DNA of 64,000 nt from Streptococcus halotolerans. GTDB lineage: Bacteria > Bacillota > Bacilli > Lactobacillales > Streptococcaceae. The translations under genes were made by a program, and so were the position numbers. A model generated the notes under the pieces. The model saw only the letters and a program-made list of their open reading frames with translations. It did not search any database and was not told where the DNA came from. Below are positions 1 through 8,838 of the stretch, one piece after another (position 1 is the first letter of the stretch; every line of letters begins with the position of its first letter). Location: contig NZ_CP014835.1 in NCBI RefSeq assembly GCF_001598035.1, positions 2,021,001 through 2,085,000 of the forward strand. The letters are read 5' to 3'.

Positions 1-436
1 TCGCGGAATTGATATCGAAGGGGTCAGTCATGTGATCAACGATGCCATCCCACAGGATTTATCTTTCTTCGTCCACCGTGTAGGACGTACGGGACGTAAT
101 GGCTTATCGGGAATTGCGATTACCCTTTACCAACCCAGTGATGATTCAGATATTCGCGAATTAGAAAAAATGGGGATTTCATTTGAGCCAAAGGTGTTGA
201 AAAATGGTGAAATCCAAGACACTTATGACCGAGATCGTCGTCATCAACGCGAAAAAGCTTATCAGAAATTAGACACCGAAATGATTGGCTTGGTTAAGAA
301 GAAAAAGAAAAAAGTAAAACCAGGTTATAAAAAGAAAATTCAGTGGGCCGTTGATGAGAAACGTAAAAAAGAACGTCGAGCTGCTAATAGGGCACGAGGT
401 CGTGCTGAACGTAAAGCTAAAAAACAAACCTTTTAG
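1..436 (+). CDS. cshB: DEAD-box RNA helicase, C-terminal part (cut by window edge)
   Basis: ATP-dependent RNA helicase acting on structured RNA in the cytoplasm, for example in ribosome assembly or mRNA turnover. Only the last ~144 codons are present, with the reading frame open to base 1. The visible part is the end of the second RecA-like domain: motif V reads RGIDIEGV, followed by motif VI HRVGRTGRNG. A very basic tail follows, with a KKKKKK run and RARGRAERKAKKQ near the end, as in cold-shock DEAD-box helicases that grip RNA with a lysine/arginine tail. The family call is secure. CshB rather than CshA is inferred from the short basic tail, so the symbol is tentative. An intrinsic terminator follows about 70 bases downstream. 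Confidence 0.85.
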   Translation, partial: RGIDIEGVSHVINDAIPQDLSFFVHRVGRTGRNGLSGIAITLYQPSDDSDIRELEKMGISFEPKVLKNGEIQDTYDRDRRHQREKAYQKLDTEMIGLVKKKKKKVKPGYKKKIQWAVDEKRKKERRAANRARGRAERKAKKQTF

Positions 437-507
437 TGACCTTGTGATGACTAGTTATAGTCAGCGTTATCAGACTAATCTGCTTAGTATCATTAGTATT
501 ATAGGCT

Positions 508-561
508 AGAGAGTGAGAAAGAATCCTACTTTTGAGTTGGTCTTCTTTCTCGCTCTTTTTT
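508..561 (+). terminator. Intrinsic terminator after the DEAD-box helicase gene
   Basis: A long stem pairs GAGAGTGAGAAAGAA with TTCTTTCTCGCTCTTTTTT and ends in a T tract. It closes the helicase transcript. Confidence 0.8.
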
Positions 562-792
562 ATATAGGAGAAGTAACTCTAATGTGACGTGACAAAACAT
601 CATATCATCTTTAATAACTGAATTAGTAGCAAACCTAAACGTCTACTGTTTCAGATTAGTGTTATTCTATAAATGATCTTTTGAGGTTTTGATATATATA
701 TTCTTTAAGTCATGATATGAAATTACTATTGGTAGGGAGCTCTTAAATTTGATAAACTGTCGTTTATAAAAAAAGAAAGTGAGTGTTTGTTA

Positions 793-1623
793 ATGAAAAG
801 AAAATTCTTGGTTACTCTTAGTGCTATGGCTGTTTTGGTAGTTGGAGTTTTCAGCCTGCCCCATCAAGTCAAAGGAAAGACAAAAAGTAATGAGATTATA
901 GTGGCTACAGACTCAGATACGGCACCGTTTACTTATAAAAAAGGGAAGCAATTTACGGGATATGATATTGATGTTTTAAAAGCAGTCTTTAAAGACTCCT
1001 CAAAGTATCATGTTACCTTCGTGACAACAGCTTTTGATAGTATTTTGACAGGATTAGACGCTGGCCGATTTGATATAGCAGCAAATGACTTTGCCTACAA
1101 TGATGATAGGGCTGAAAAGTACCTTTTTTCAAAACCTATCTCTAAATCGAATCATGTCATTGTTGGAAAATCAGGGAAAAAATACAGTAGTCTAGATGAC
1201 TTATCTGGAAAAACAACAGAGGTTTTACCAGGTGTCAATTATGCGGACGTTTTAAAAAATTGGAATAAAAATCACCCGGATAAAGAGCCAATTGATATTC
1301 GATACGCTTCAAGTTCAACGGGGCTATCGACAAGAATGCAGCATATTGAAAATGGTAAAATTGATTTTATTTTGTATGATGCTATTTCTGCTAATTATAT
1401 CATTAAGGATCAAGGATTCGATTTAGAGATATCAGATATTAAGGATAATTCTGGAGAAGAGACTGATGGATTAGAATACTTCTTATTTGCTAAAGATAAA
1501 AAAGGCAAAAAACTTCAAGCTTATGTTGATAAACGGCTAGAGCAATTAGCAAAGGAAGGAACCCTGCAAAAATTAAGCCGTAAGCATTTTGGCGGTGATT
1601 TCAGTACTCAGCTTAAAAATTGA
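793..1623 (+). CDS. Amino-acid ABC transporter substrate-binding protein
   Basis: Extracytoplasmic solute-binding protein of family 3 (polar amino acid type), delivering an amino acid to the permease and ATPase encoded next. The body carries the family pattern: IIVATDSDTAPFTY at the start of lobe 1, then GYDIDVLKAV and the FDSILTGLDAGRFDIAAND segment. The N-terminus is a typical signal sequence (MKRKF plus a hydrophobic core). It has no lipobox cysteine, which is unusual for a streptococcal binding protein, so it may be held by an uncleaved signal anchor or released. I chose ATG at 793 rather than the TTG two codons upstream. The substrate cannot be read from sequence. A hairpin with a short T run separates it from the permease gene. 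Confidence 0.88.
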   Translation: MKRKFLVTLSAMAVLVVGVFSLPHQVKGKTKSNEIIVATDSDTAPFTYKKGKQFTGYDIDVLKAVFKDSSKYHVTFVTTAFDSILTGLDAGRFDIAANDFAYNDDRAEKYLFSKPISKSNHVIVGKSGKKYSSLDDLSGKTTEVLPGVNYADVLKNWNKNHPDKEPIDIRYASSSTGLSTRMQHIENGKIDFILYDAISANYIIKDQGFDLEISDIKDNSGEETDGLEYFLFAKDKKGKKLQAYVDKRLEQLAKEGTLQKLSRKHFGGDFSTQLKN

Positions 1624-1649
1624 TCATTAGGAGTAGGGATAGAAAAAAG

Positions 1650-1686
1650 CTAAGAGGTGATAGGCAAAAGCTATCACCTCTTTAAA
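1650..1686 (+). terminator. Intra-operon hairpin between binding protein and permease genes
   Basis: AGAGGTGATAG and CTATCACCTCT form a perfect 11-bp stem around a 7-base loop, followed by only a short T run. It probably terminates part of the transcripts, or protects the 3' end, so that binding protein is made in excess over permease. Confidence 0.65.
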
Positions 1687-1761
1687 ACCTCCTATTTTAC
1701 AGGCTAGATGGTCAGTGATAGAATGGACAGATAGAAGGTTATCAATGAAAAGGAAAAACTT

Positions 1762-2559
1762 ATGAAACCATTATTTTTAGCGGCAGCTTGGTATGAAAGC
1801 CTCGTGGAAAAACTACCAGCTGGCAAACTTTTTTCATGGAGGGCTGTTTTTGATGCCATTCCATCCATTTTAGAACATCTGCCATTAACGATTGGCTTAA
1901 CTTTGGCAGGTGCAGTCGCTGGGCTCATCCTAGCCCTTTTATTTGCGGTTGTTAAGATTAATCGCATTAAAGTGGTTTATCCTATTCAAGCTTTTTTTGT
2001 TAGTTTCTTGCGTGGCACACCGATTCTGGTTCAGTTGATGCTCAGTTACTATGGTATCCCACTTTTACTGAAGGCGATTAATCAAAAAACTGGTTTAGAG
2101 ATGAATATTAATGCTATTCCAGCATCAGTATTCGCTATTACTGCCTTTGCATTCAATGAAGCAGCCTATGCTAGTGAAACCATTCGTGCGGCTATCCAGT
2201 CAGTTAATTCTGGAGAGATTGAAGCTGCTAAAAGCTTAGGTATGACCAATAAACAAATTTATCGTCGAGTGATTATCCCTAATGCAGCTGTCGTTGCTAC
2301 ACCAACCCTCATTAATAGTTTGATTGGATTGACCAAGGGAACATCGCTTGCTTTTAATGCCGGAATTGTCGAAATGTATGCGCAAGCCCAAATTCTTGGT
2401 GGTAGTGATTACCGTTACTTTGAACGCTTTATTTCCGTATCTCTTGTTTATTGGGGGATCAGTTTCTTGATTGAAAATTTAGGCCTTTTCATTGAGAAGC
2501 GTATGGCGATTGCTTCGCCAGAAGCTGTTCAAGAATCAATTGAAATAGGAGGTCGCTAA
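1762..2559 (+). CDS. Amino-acid ABC transporter permease
   Basis: Integral membrane subunit of the His/Glu/Gln/Arg importer family. After an N-terminal amphipathic stretch come about five membrane segments. The family signature region includes FLRGTPILVQL (first half) and the EAA loop EAAKSLGMTNKQIYRRVIIP that contacts the ATPase. At 265 residues it is slightly long, through an N-terminal extension of ~40 residues. It starts after GGAAAAACTT, with little upstream alternative. Its stop overlaps the ATPase start by one base (TAATG), so the two are translationally coupled. It works with the upstream binding protein and the downstream ATPase. Confidence 0.9.
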   Translation: MKPLFLAAAWYESLVEKLPAGKLFSWRAVFDAIPSILEHLPLTIGLTLAGAVAGLILALLFAVVKINRIKVVYPIQAFFVSFLRGTPILVQLMLSYYGIPLLLKAINQKTGLEMNINAIPASVFAITAFAFNEAAYASETIRAAIQSVNSGEIEAAKSLGMTNKQIYRRVIIPNAAVVATPTLINSLIGLTKGTSLAFNAGIVEMYAQAQILGGSDYRYFERFISVSLVYWGISFLIENLGLFIEKRMAIASPEAVQESIEIGGR

Positions 2560-3302
2560 TGATTTCAATTCGTCATTTAACCAAAGAGTTCTCAGGACAA
2601 AAAGTGCTTGATGGGTTAGACTTAGATATCCAAAAAGGTGAAGTAGTGGCCCTTGTTGGTGCTTCAGGTGCTGGAAAATCGACATTCTTACGCAGTCTAA
2701 ATTACCTAGAGGAAGCTGATTCAGGTACTATTGACATTGATGGTTTCAAGGTTGATTTCAAGACGATTTCAACTGAAGACATTTTGACTCTCCGTCGCAA
2801 ACTAGCGATGGTTTTCCAGCAATTTAATCTTTTCGAGCGTCGTACGGCACTTGGAAATGTTAAAGAAGGCTTGAAAGTTGTCAAACAGATGTCAGACGCT
2901 GAAGCGACTAAGATTGCCAAGGAAGAATTGGCGAAAGTTGGCCTTTCAGATAGAGAAAATCACTACCCTCGACATTTGTCAGGTGGGCAAAAACAACGTG
3001 TTGCCTTAGCCCGTGCTTTAGCCATGAAACCTGACGTTCTATTACTTGATGAACCGACTTCAGCTCTTGACCCAGAGCTTGTTGGTGAAGTTGAAAAATC
3101 AATCGCAGATGCTGCAAAGGCAGGTCAAACGATGGTATTGGTAAGTCACGACATGAATTTTGTAGCTCAAGTAGCTGATAAAATTCTCTTTCTCGAAAAA
3201 GGAAAGATTTTGGAACAAGGGACACCTGACCAGATGATTAACTACCCTAAGGAAGAGCGGACGAAAGAATTCTTCGCTAGTTACAAAAAGTCATATCTTT
3301 GA
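2559..3302 (+). CDS. Amino-acid ABC transporter ATP-binding protein (GlnQ type)
   Basis: Cytoplasmic ATPase energising amino-acid import. The 247 residues include Walker A GASGAGKST (~36-44), the Q-loop MVFQQFNLF, the signature LSGGQKQR, Walker B VLLLDEPTSALD and the switch histidine in VSHDMNF. All catalytic motifs are intact. It overlaps the permease stop by one base and is followed by a terminator at 3315-3348, so the importer is a three-gene unit (binding protein, permease, ATPase). Substrate specificity is set by the binding protein and remains unassigned. Confidence 0.93.
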   Translation: MISIRHLTKEFSGQKVLDGLDLDIQKGEVVALVGASGAGKSTFLRSLNYLEEADSGTIDIDGFKVDFKTISTEDILTLRRKLAMVFQQFNLFERRTALGNVKEGLKVVKQMSDAEATKIAKEELAKVGLSDRENHYPRHLSGGQKQRVALARALAMKPDVLLLDEPTSALDPELVGEVEKSIADAAKAGQTMVLVSHDMNFVAQVADKILFLEKGKILEQGTPDQMINYPKEERTKEFFASYKKSYL

Positions 3303-3314
3303 TATAATGGAGAA

Positions 3315-3348
3315 AAACTCAGCTAGATAGTCTGGCTGAGTTTGTTTT
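3315..3348 (+). terminator. Terminator of the amino-acid ABC operon
   Basis: AAACTCAGC pairs with GCTGAGTTT, followed by GTTTT. Confidence 0.75.
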
Positions 3349-3409
3349 GGCATTGTTATCACTAGGTTGATAGAGGCATCCATAAATCCAAGGCAGAGAA
3401 GGTAGACGC

Positions 3410-3634
3410 ATGTTACATACTTTAATTTCATTTTACTTACAAGGGCTCTTATTAGCAACCATCTTTGTATTTATAGCTGGTCTGACCTACATGGTGAATA
3501 GAGCCTATAAAAAAGTAGATAAAACGGCTAAAGAGCGACAAGAAGTTCTTTATGATGTCTTGATGATTTGTATTTTGACAGTTCCTATTTTTTCGTTTGC
3601 CTTTATGGCTTTGCTATTAGTTCTTAAATCTTAA
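3410..3634 (+). CDS. DUF4059 family small membrane protein
   Basis: A 74-residue protein with two hydrophobic segments: residues ~6-27, and ~47-72 after a charged linker with YKKVDKTAKERQEV. It matches in size and layout the DUF4059 proteins found next to trxB in many streptococci. Function is unknown. It lies 65 bases ahead of trxB on the same strand, suggesting co-transcription. Assignment rests on family recall and context, not on a motif with known activity. Confidence 0.7.
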   Translation: MLHTLISFYLQGLLLATIFVFIAGLTYMVNRAYKKVDKTAKERQEVLYDVLMICILTVPIFSFAFMALLLVLKS

Positions 3635-3698
3635 TAATTGCTAATTCAAAGAAGAATTGCTAAAATTTGACTACGAATGTCGTTTAAAAGGAGAAAGC

Positions 3699-4616
3699 AT
3701 GTACGATACAATTGTGATTGGAGCTGGTCCTGCAGGAATGACTGCAGCGCTATATGCCGCTCGTTCTAATTTGAAAGTGGCCACTTTGGAACAAGGTGCT
3801 CCAGGTGGACAAATGAATAATACAGCTGATGTTGAAAATTACCCAGGCTTTGAGCTAATCAGTGGCCCTGAATTATCCATGAAAATGTTTGAACCCCTTG
3901 AGAAATTCGGCGTTGAAAACCTTTATGGTATTGTGACTGGTATCGAAGATAAAGGGGATTACAAAATCGTTCGAACAGCTGATGAATCCTACGAAACTAA
4001 AACGGTCATCATCGCGACAGGGGCTAAACATCGTCAAATTGGCGTAGCTGGAGAAAAGGAATACAATAGCCGCGGGGTTTCTTACTGTGCTGTTTGCGAT
4101 GGTGCCTTCTTTAGAAATCAAGATTTGCTTGTTGTTGGAGGTGGCGATTCAGCCGTTGAAGAAGGATTATTCTTAACGCGTTTTGCTAATTCTGTTACCA
4201 TTGTACACCGCCGTGATGAATTACGTGCGCAGAAGATTTTGCAGGATCGTGCTTTTGCCAACGATAAGGTTTCTTTCATTTGGGATTCAGTGGTTGAAGA
4301 AATTAAAGGGAATGACATGAAAGTTACCAATGTTGACATCAAAAATGTTAAAACAAATGATGTCAGCAACCATGAGTTCGGTGGTGTCTTCGTTTATGTC
4401 GGTCTTGACCCAGTATCAGACTTCTTCCGTGATTTAGGGATTACGGATCAAGAGGGTTGGGTAGTGACAGATGATCACATGAGAACCAACATTCCTGGTA
4501 TTTTTGCTATTGGAGATATTCGTCAAAAACATTTGCGTCAAATCACGACAGCTGTCGGTGATGGTGCTATTGCCGGTCAGGAAGCTTATCAATATATTGT
4601 TGAACACGAAGCATAA
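3699..4616 (+). CDS. trxB: Thioredoxin-disulfide reductase
   Basis: NADPH-dependent flavoenzyme that keeps cytosolic thioredoxin reduced. The FAD-binding motif GAGPAGMTAA is at the N-terminus. The redox pair sits in SYCAVCDG in the NADPH domain (bacterial low-molecular-weight type), with the second dinucleotide motif VVGGGDSAVEEG and the C-terminal FAD motif GIFAIGDIR. The frame is open upstream to 3657, but ATG at 3699 is preceded by AAAGGAGAAAGC and gives the family-typical 305 residues. A terminator follows at 4619-4647. Confidence 0.95.
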   Translation: MYDTIVIGAGPAGMTAALYAARSNLKVATLEQGAPGGQMNNTADVENYPGFELISGPELSMKMFEPLEKFGVENLYGIVTGIEDKGDYKIVRTADESYETKTVIIATGAKHRQIGVAGEKEYNSRGVSYCAVCDGAFFRNQDLLVVGGGDSAVEEGLFLTRFANSVTIVHRRDELRAQKILQDRAFANDKVSFIWDSVVEEIKGNDMKVTNVDIKNVKTNDVSNHEFGGVFVYVGLDPVSDFFRDLGITDQEGWVVTDDHMRTNIPGIFAIGDIRQKHLRQITTAVGDGAIAGQEAYQYIVEHEA

Positions 4617-4618
4617 GA

Positions 4619-4647
4619 GAGTCAGGATGAAAGTCCTGGCTTTTTGT
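4619..4647 (+). terminator. Terminator of trxB
   Basis: AGTCAGGA pairs with TCCTGGCT around a 6-base loop, followed by TTTTTGT. Confidence 0.75.
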
Positions 4648-4796
4648 CTTAGCAATGTTACGTCATTCACAATGTCAAGCGTCAAAGATTCCCTAAAACT
4701 AGTGCATATGCTATAATAGTCAACAAGATTAGAAGTCTTGAACTGTTGAGGGTCACGGGAAAAGAGACTTTAATCAAGAATAAAGGAAACAAGAAA

Positions 4797-6260
4797 ATGA
4801 ATTATACCGATGATAGTTTAACACTACATACAGATCTCTACCAAATCAATATGATGCAGGTTTATTTCCAGCAAGGTATTCACAATAAACGTGCTATCTT
4901 TGAGCTTTACTTCCGTAAATTACCCTTTGAAAATGGCTTTGCTGTTTTTGCAGGCTTGGAACGTCTCGTGTCATATTTGAAACAATTGCGTTTCACTGAA
5001 ACAGACCTTGCTTATCTTCGTGAAGAAGGCTATCCAGAGGACTTTTTAGCCTATCTGAAAGATTTTAAATTAGAACTTTCGGTTAAGTCAGCACGTGAAG
5101 GAGACTTGGTATTTGCCAATGAGCCTCTGGTTCAAGTAGAGGGACCCTTGGCACAATGTCAGCTGGTTGAAACAGCTCTTTTGAATATTGTTAATTTCCA
5201 AACATTGATTGCGACCAAAGCAGCTCGTATTAGGACAGTTATTGCAGATGAGCCGCTTCTCGAATTTGGAACTCGTCGTGCTCAAGAGATGGACGCTGCT
5301 ATTTGGGGAACACGTGCGGCTGTCATTGGTGGTGCGGATGCCACTTCAAATGTGCGAGCAGGCAAGATTTTTGGCATTCCAGTGTCAGGAACGCATGCTC
5401 ACGCGATGGTTCAAGCTTATGGTAATGATTACGATGCCTTTAAAGCTTATGCCCAAACTCACTACAATTGCGTTTTCTTGGTGGATACTTATGATACCCT
5501 AAAAATCGGTGTTCCAGCAGCTATTAAGATTGCCAAGGAATTTGGCGATAAGATTAATTTTCAAGGGGTTCGTTTGGATTCAGGAGACATGGCCTACCTT
5601 TCTAAAGAAGTTCGTAAACAGTTAGATGAAGCTGGTTTCACGGATGCTAAGATTTATGCCTCTAATGACTTAGATGAAAATACCATCCTAAACTTGAAAA
5701 TGCAAAAGGCAAAAATTGATGTCTGGGGAGTTGGAACCAAACTCATCACAGCTTATGACCAACCAGCTCTCGGTGCGGTCTATAAGATTGTTTCTATTGA
5801 AGATGATAATGGGAAAATGAGAGACACGATCAAACTATCAAACAATGCTGAAAAAGTCTCTACACCAGGTAAGAAGCAAGTTTGGCGCATCACTAGCCGC
5901 GAAAAAGGCAAGTCAGAAGGAGATTACATTACGTTTGCAGATGTTGATGTGTCTAAAATGGATGAAATCCATATGTTTCATCCTGTCTATACCTACATTT
6001 CAAAGACAGTTAAGAACTTTAATGCTGTGCCATTATTGACAGATATCTTCCAAGATGGTCAATTGGTTTATGAGCTACCAAGTTTAGAAGACATCAAAGA
6101 GTATGCTCATAAAGAGTTGGAAGATTTATGGGATGAGTACAAACGTGTCCTTAACCCACAAGAATACCCAGTGGACCTTGCTAAGGATGTTTGGGACAAT
6201 AAAATGGCGCTTATTGATCGTGTTCGTAAATCAGCCTTTGCCCAAGTTAAAGGAGACTAA
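4797..6260 (+). CDS. pncB: Nicotinate phosphoribosyltransferase
   Basis: Converts nicotinate and phosphoribosyl pyrophosphate to nicotinate mononucleotide, the entry step of NAD salvage. The 487-residue protein begins with LHTDLYQINMMQVY, typical of this family. It carries EFGTRRAQEMDAA, the SGTHAHAMV loop with the phosphorylatable histidine region, and the phosphoribosyl-binding GVRLDSGDMAYLS. The frame extends upstream to 4746, but ATG at 4797 has AAAGGAAAC in front and the expected N-terminus. nadE starts three bases after its stop, so the two form a salvage operon. A TATAAT-like -10 lies near 4710. Confidence 0.95.
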   Translation: MNYTDDSLTLHTDLYQINMMQVYFQQGIHNKRAIFELYFRKLPFENGFAVFAGLERLVSYLKQLRFTETDLAYLREEGYPEDFLAYLKDFKLELSVKSAREGDLVFANEPLVQVEGPLAQCQLVETALLNIVNFQTLIATKAARIRTVIADEPLLEFGTRRAQEMDAAIWGTRAAVIGGADATSNVRAGKIFGIPVSGTHAHAMVQAYGNDYDAFKAYAQTHYNCVFLVDTYDTLKIGVPAAIKIAKEFGDKINFQGVRLDSGDMAYLSKEVRKQLDEAGFTDAKIYASNDLDENTILNLKMQKAKIDVWGVGTKLITAYDQPALGAVYKIVSIEDDNGKMRDTIKLSNNAEKVSTPGKKQVWRITSREKGKSEGDYITFADVDVSKMDEIHMFHPVYTYISKTVKNFNAVPLLTDIFQDGQLVYELPSLEDIKEYAHKELEDLWDEYKRVLNPQEYPVDLAKDVWDNKMALIDRVRKSAFAQVKGD

Positions 6261-6263
6261 GAA

Positions 6264-7085
6264 GTGAGTTTACAAGCAACTATTATTAAAACATTAGGCG
6301 TTAAGCCAGAGATTGATGCCCAAGAAGAAATTCGTCGTTCCATTGATTTCTTAAAAGTCTATCTCTTAAAACACCCCTTTTTAAAGACTTTAGTTTTAGG
6401 GATTTCAGGTGGTCAAGACTCTACCTTGGCTGGACGTTTAGCACAATTAGCTATTGAAGAATTGCGTCTTGAAACCAATCGAGACTATCAATTCATCGCA
6501 ATTCGTCTTCCCTATGGTGTTCAAGCTGATGAAGCGGACGCGCAAAAAGCACTTGATTTTATCAAGCCTGATGTCAGTCTAGTGATTAACATCAAGGAAG
6601 CAGTGGATGGTCAGGTGTCAGAATTAGCCAAGGCAGGTGTGGAAGTATCCGACTTCAACAAAGGAAATATCAAGGCTCGCCAACGTATGATTACACAGTA
6701 TGCTGTGGCAGGACAATACAGTGGTGCAGTTATTGGAACAGACCATGCAGCGGAAAATATCACAGGATTTTTCACTAAGTTTGGTGATGGTGGAGCGGAT
6801 ATTTTGCCACTCTTTCGTTTGAACAAACGTCAGGGGAAACAACTTTTAATTGAACTAGGCGCTGATAAGGCGCTTTATGAAAAAATCCCCATAGCAGATT
6901 TGGAAGAAAATAAACCAGGCCTTGCTGATGAAGTCGCATTAGGCGTAACTTATAAGGATATTGATGATTACCTTGAAGGCAAGCAAGTATCATCTGAAGC
7001 CCAAGAAAAAATCGAAAATTGGTGGCAAAAAACCATGCATAAGCGTCATTTACCAATAACCATTTTTGATGACTTTTGGAAATAG
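6264..7085 (+). CDS. nadE: NH3-dependent NAD synthetase
   Basis: Amidates nicotinate adenine dinucleotide to NAD with ammonia and ATP. It has 273 residues with the ATP-pyrophosphatase loop [17 protein letters not shown] (~46-60), GTDHAAEN and [14 protein letters not shown]. There is no glutaminase domain, so it is the ammonia-dependent short form. The start is GTG at 6264, eight bases after AAAGGAG, which overlaps the end of pncB. Tight coupling to pncB suggests a niacin-scavenging lifestyle. A strong terminator lies at 7178-7226. Confidence 0.95.
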   Translation: MSLQATIIKTLGVKPEIDAQEEIRRSIDFLKVYLLKHPFLKTLVLGISGGQDSTLAGRLAQLAIEELRLETNRDYQFIAIRLPYGVQADEADAQKALDFIKPDVSLVINIKEAVDGQVSELAKAGVEVSDFNKGNIKARQRMITQYAVAGQYSGAVIGTDHAAENITGFFTKFGDGGADILPLFRLNKRQGKQLLIELGADKALYEKIPIADLEENKPGLADEVALGVTYKDIDDYLEGKQVSSEAQEKIENWWQKTMHKRHLPITIFDDFWK

Positions 7086-7177
7086 TGAATACGTGAAATT
7101 GTGTTTTTTCAAACCATAGTCTCTTTCTAAACGTCAGGGAAAGAGAACCTGTAAAGCTTTGATTGCTAGTGATTTAT

Positions 7178-7226
7178 ACTCTCAGAAAAGGTGATTTAGC
7201 CCCTTTTTCTGAGAGTTTTCTTTTTC
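7178..7226 (+). terminator. Terminator of pncB-nadE
   Basis: ACTCTCAGAAAAGG pairs with CCTTTTTCTGAGAGT, followed by TTTCTTTTTC. The stem is nearly perfect over 14 bp. Confidence 0.85.
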
Positions 7227-7356
7227 TGAAGAAATTGAAGAAGCAGTTCCAAAAGGATTGTTTTTTTGGAGCGAAAAGATGTCCTGTTCCCTTTTTTCTT
7301 GAATAATATCTTTGAAGGCGTATAATATGGAGTAACATGATTTTAGGAGGATGAGA

Positions 7357-8694
7357 ATGTCTGAATTAACGAAAACCTTTACAGATCAATTATTTGAAAA
7401 TTATCAAGCTAACCCTAAATTTCAAGCACTAGAGAACGCAGTGACTCATGCTGGACTCTTGAAAGTTCTTGAAACGCGTCAAAGTGCGATCGAAAATGAT
7501 TATGTTTTCTCAGTAGACCTTACCAATGATGCTGTTTCCAATCAAAAAGCATCAGGTCGTTGCTGGATGTTTGCAGCACTAAATACGTTTCGCCATAAAC
7601 TGATTTCAGAGTTTAAATTGGAACATTTTGAATTATCTCAAGCACACACTTTCTTTTGGGATAAATACGAGAAATCAAATTGGTTTTTGGAAAATATTGT
7701 GGCAACAGCTGACCAAGAATTAGATAGCCGTAAGGTTAAATTTCTTTTAGATGTGCCTCAACAAGACGGTGGTCAATGGGATATGGTTGTGTCTCTTTTT
7801 GAAAAATACGGTGTTGTTCCAAAATCTGTTTACCCAGAGTCAATCAGCTCAAGCAATAGTCGTGAGCTCAATCAATATTTAAACAAACTCTTACGACAAG
7901 ATGCTCAAATTCTCAGAGAACTCATTGCTGAAGGTGCTGATGAAAAAGCTATCCAAAGCAAAAAAGAAGAGCTCTTGCAAGAAGTTTTTAACTTTCTGGC
8001 TATCAACCTTGGGCTACCACCACGGACTTTTGATTTTGCTTATCGTGATAAGGATAATAACTATCATAGTGATAAAAATATCACACCACAAGCCTTTTAT
8101 GAGCAATATGTTGGTCTGAAATTGGATGATTATGTTTCTATTATCAATGCACCGACGGTAGATAAACCTTTCGGAAAATCTTACACCGTTGAACTTTTGG
8201 GAAATGTGGTTGGTAGCCGTGACGTTCGCTACCTCAATCTTGATATGAAACGGTTTAAAGAGTTGGCCATCGCTCAATTGCAAGCTGGTGAAACGGTATG
8301 GTTTGGTTCTGATGTTGGCCAGTCGTCTGATCGTAAATCAGGTGTTATGGCGACAAATGCCTATGATTTCACCTCAAGTATGGATATTGAACTCAGTCAA
8401 GATAAGGCTGGTCGATTGGATTATAGTGAGAGTTTGATGACCCATGCCATGGTCTTGACAGGTGTTGATTTGGATGAGAATGGTCAATCCCTTAAATGGA
8501 AGGTTGAAAATTCTTGGGGTGATAAAGTTGGTGAAAAAGGTTATTTTGTTGCCTCAGATGCTTGGATGGATGAGTATACCTACCAAATTGTTGTTCGCAA
8601 GGATTTATTAACAGCTGAAGAGTTGGCCGCTTATGAGGCAGAGCCAGTTCTTTTGAAACCATGGGATCCGATGGGAGCTCTAGCTTCTAAATAA
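7357..8694 (+). CDS. pepC: Aminopeptidase C (bleomycin hydrolase family)
   Basis: Cytoplasmic papain-fold cysteine aminopeptidase that trims peptides brought in by oligopeptide importers. The catalytic Cys lies in SGRCWMFAALN (~70), the His in MTHAMVLTGV (~370) and the Asn in KVENSWGDK, so the triad is complete. The 445-residue length is normal. The ORF opens at 7351, but ATG at 7357 stands six bases after a perfect AGGAGG and gives MSELTKTF, typical of streptococcal PepC. It is monocistronic, with its own terminator at 8703-8732. Confidence 0.95.
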   Translation: MSELTKTFTDQLFENYQANPKFQALENAVTHAGLLKVLETRQSAIENDYVFSVDLTNDAVSNQKASGRCWMFAALNTFRHKLISEFKLEHFELSQAHTFFWDKYEKSNWFLENIVATADQELDSRKVKFLLDVPQQDGGQWDMVVSLFEKYGVVPKSVYPESISSSNSRELNQYLNKLLRQDAQILRELIAEGADEKAIQSKKEELLQEVFNFLAINLGLPPRTFDFAYRDKDNNYHSDKNITPQAFYEQYVGLKLDDYVSIINAPTVDKPFGKSYTVELLGNVVGSRDVRYLNLDMKRFKELAIAQLQAGETVWFGSDVGQSSDRKSGVMATNAYDFTSSMDIELSQDKAGRLDYSESLMTHAMVLTGVDLDENGQSLKWKVENSWGDKVGEKGYFVASDAWMDEYTYQIVVRKDLLTAEELAAYEAEPVLLKPWDPMGALASK

Positions 8695-8702
8695 CTTGTT
8701 TT

Positions 8703-8732
8703 AAAGAGCTGAATAAAAGTCAGCTCTTTTTG
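8703..8732 (+). terminator. Terminator of pepC
   Basis: AAGAGCTGA pairs with TCAGCTCTT, followed by TTTG. Confidence 0.8.
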
Positions 8733-8740
8733 TTATAATG

Positions 8741-8801
8741 TTTAGCTATAACTAAACCTAGTTTTTAACAACTTGTTTTTAATAACTGTGTATGACATAA
8801 T
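8741..8801 (+). promoter_or_regulatory. metQ promoter with upstream imperfect palindrome (candidate MetR/MtaR box)
   Basis: TTTAGCTATAACTAAA at 8741-8756 is a palindrome except for one mismatched pair. It resembles the TATAGTT-type methionine boxes bound by LysR regulators (MetR/MtaR) in streptococci. About 17 bases downstream is a clear promoter: TTGTTT (8773-8778), 17-base spacer, CATAAT (8796-8801). The operator call is inference; the promoter geometry is seen directly. Confidence 0.5.
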
Positions 8802-8838
8802 AAGTAAGCAATTAAAAAAGAGTAAGAGGTAAGATGAC

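Noticed and set aside
1704..1967. 87-codon minus-strand frame over the amino-acid permease start
   Set aside because: Antisense to a conserved permease with no RBS or family.
3657..3698. Upstream start of trxB
   Set aside because: No RBS in front, and the flavin-binding motif begins right after the ATG at 3699, as in all relatives.
5209..5502. 97-codon plus-strand frame inside pncB
   Set aside because: Shadow of the pncB reading frame; no RBS and no recognisable protein features.
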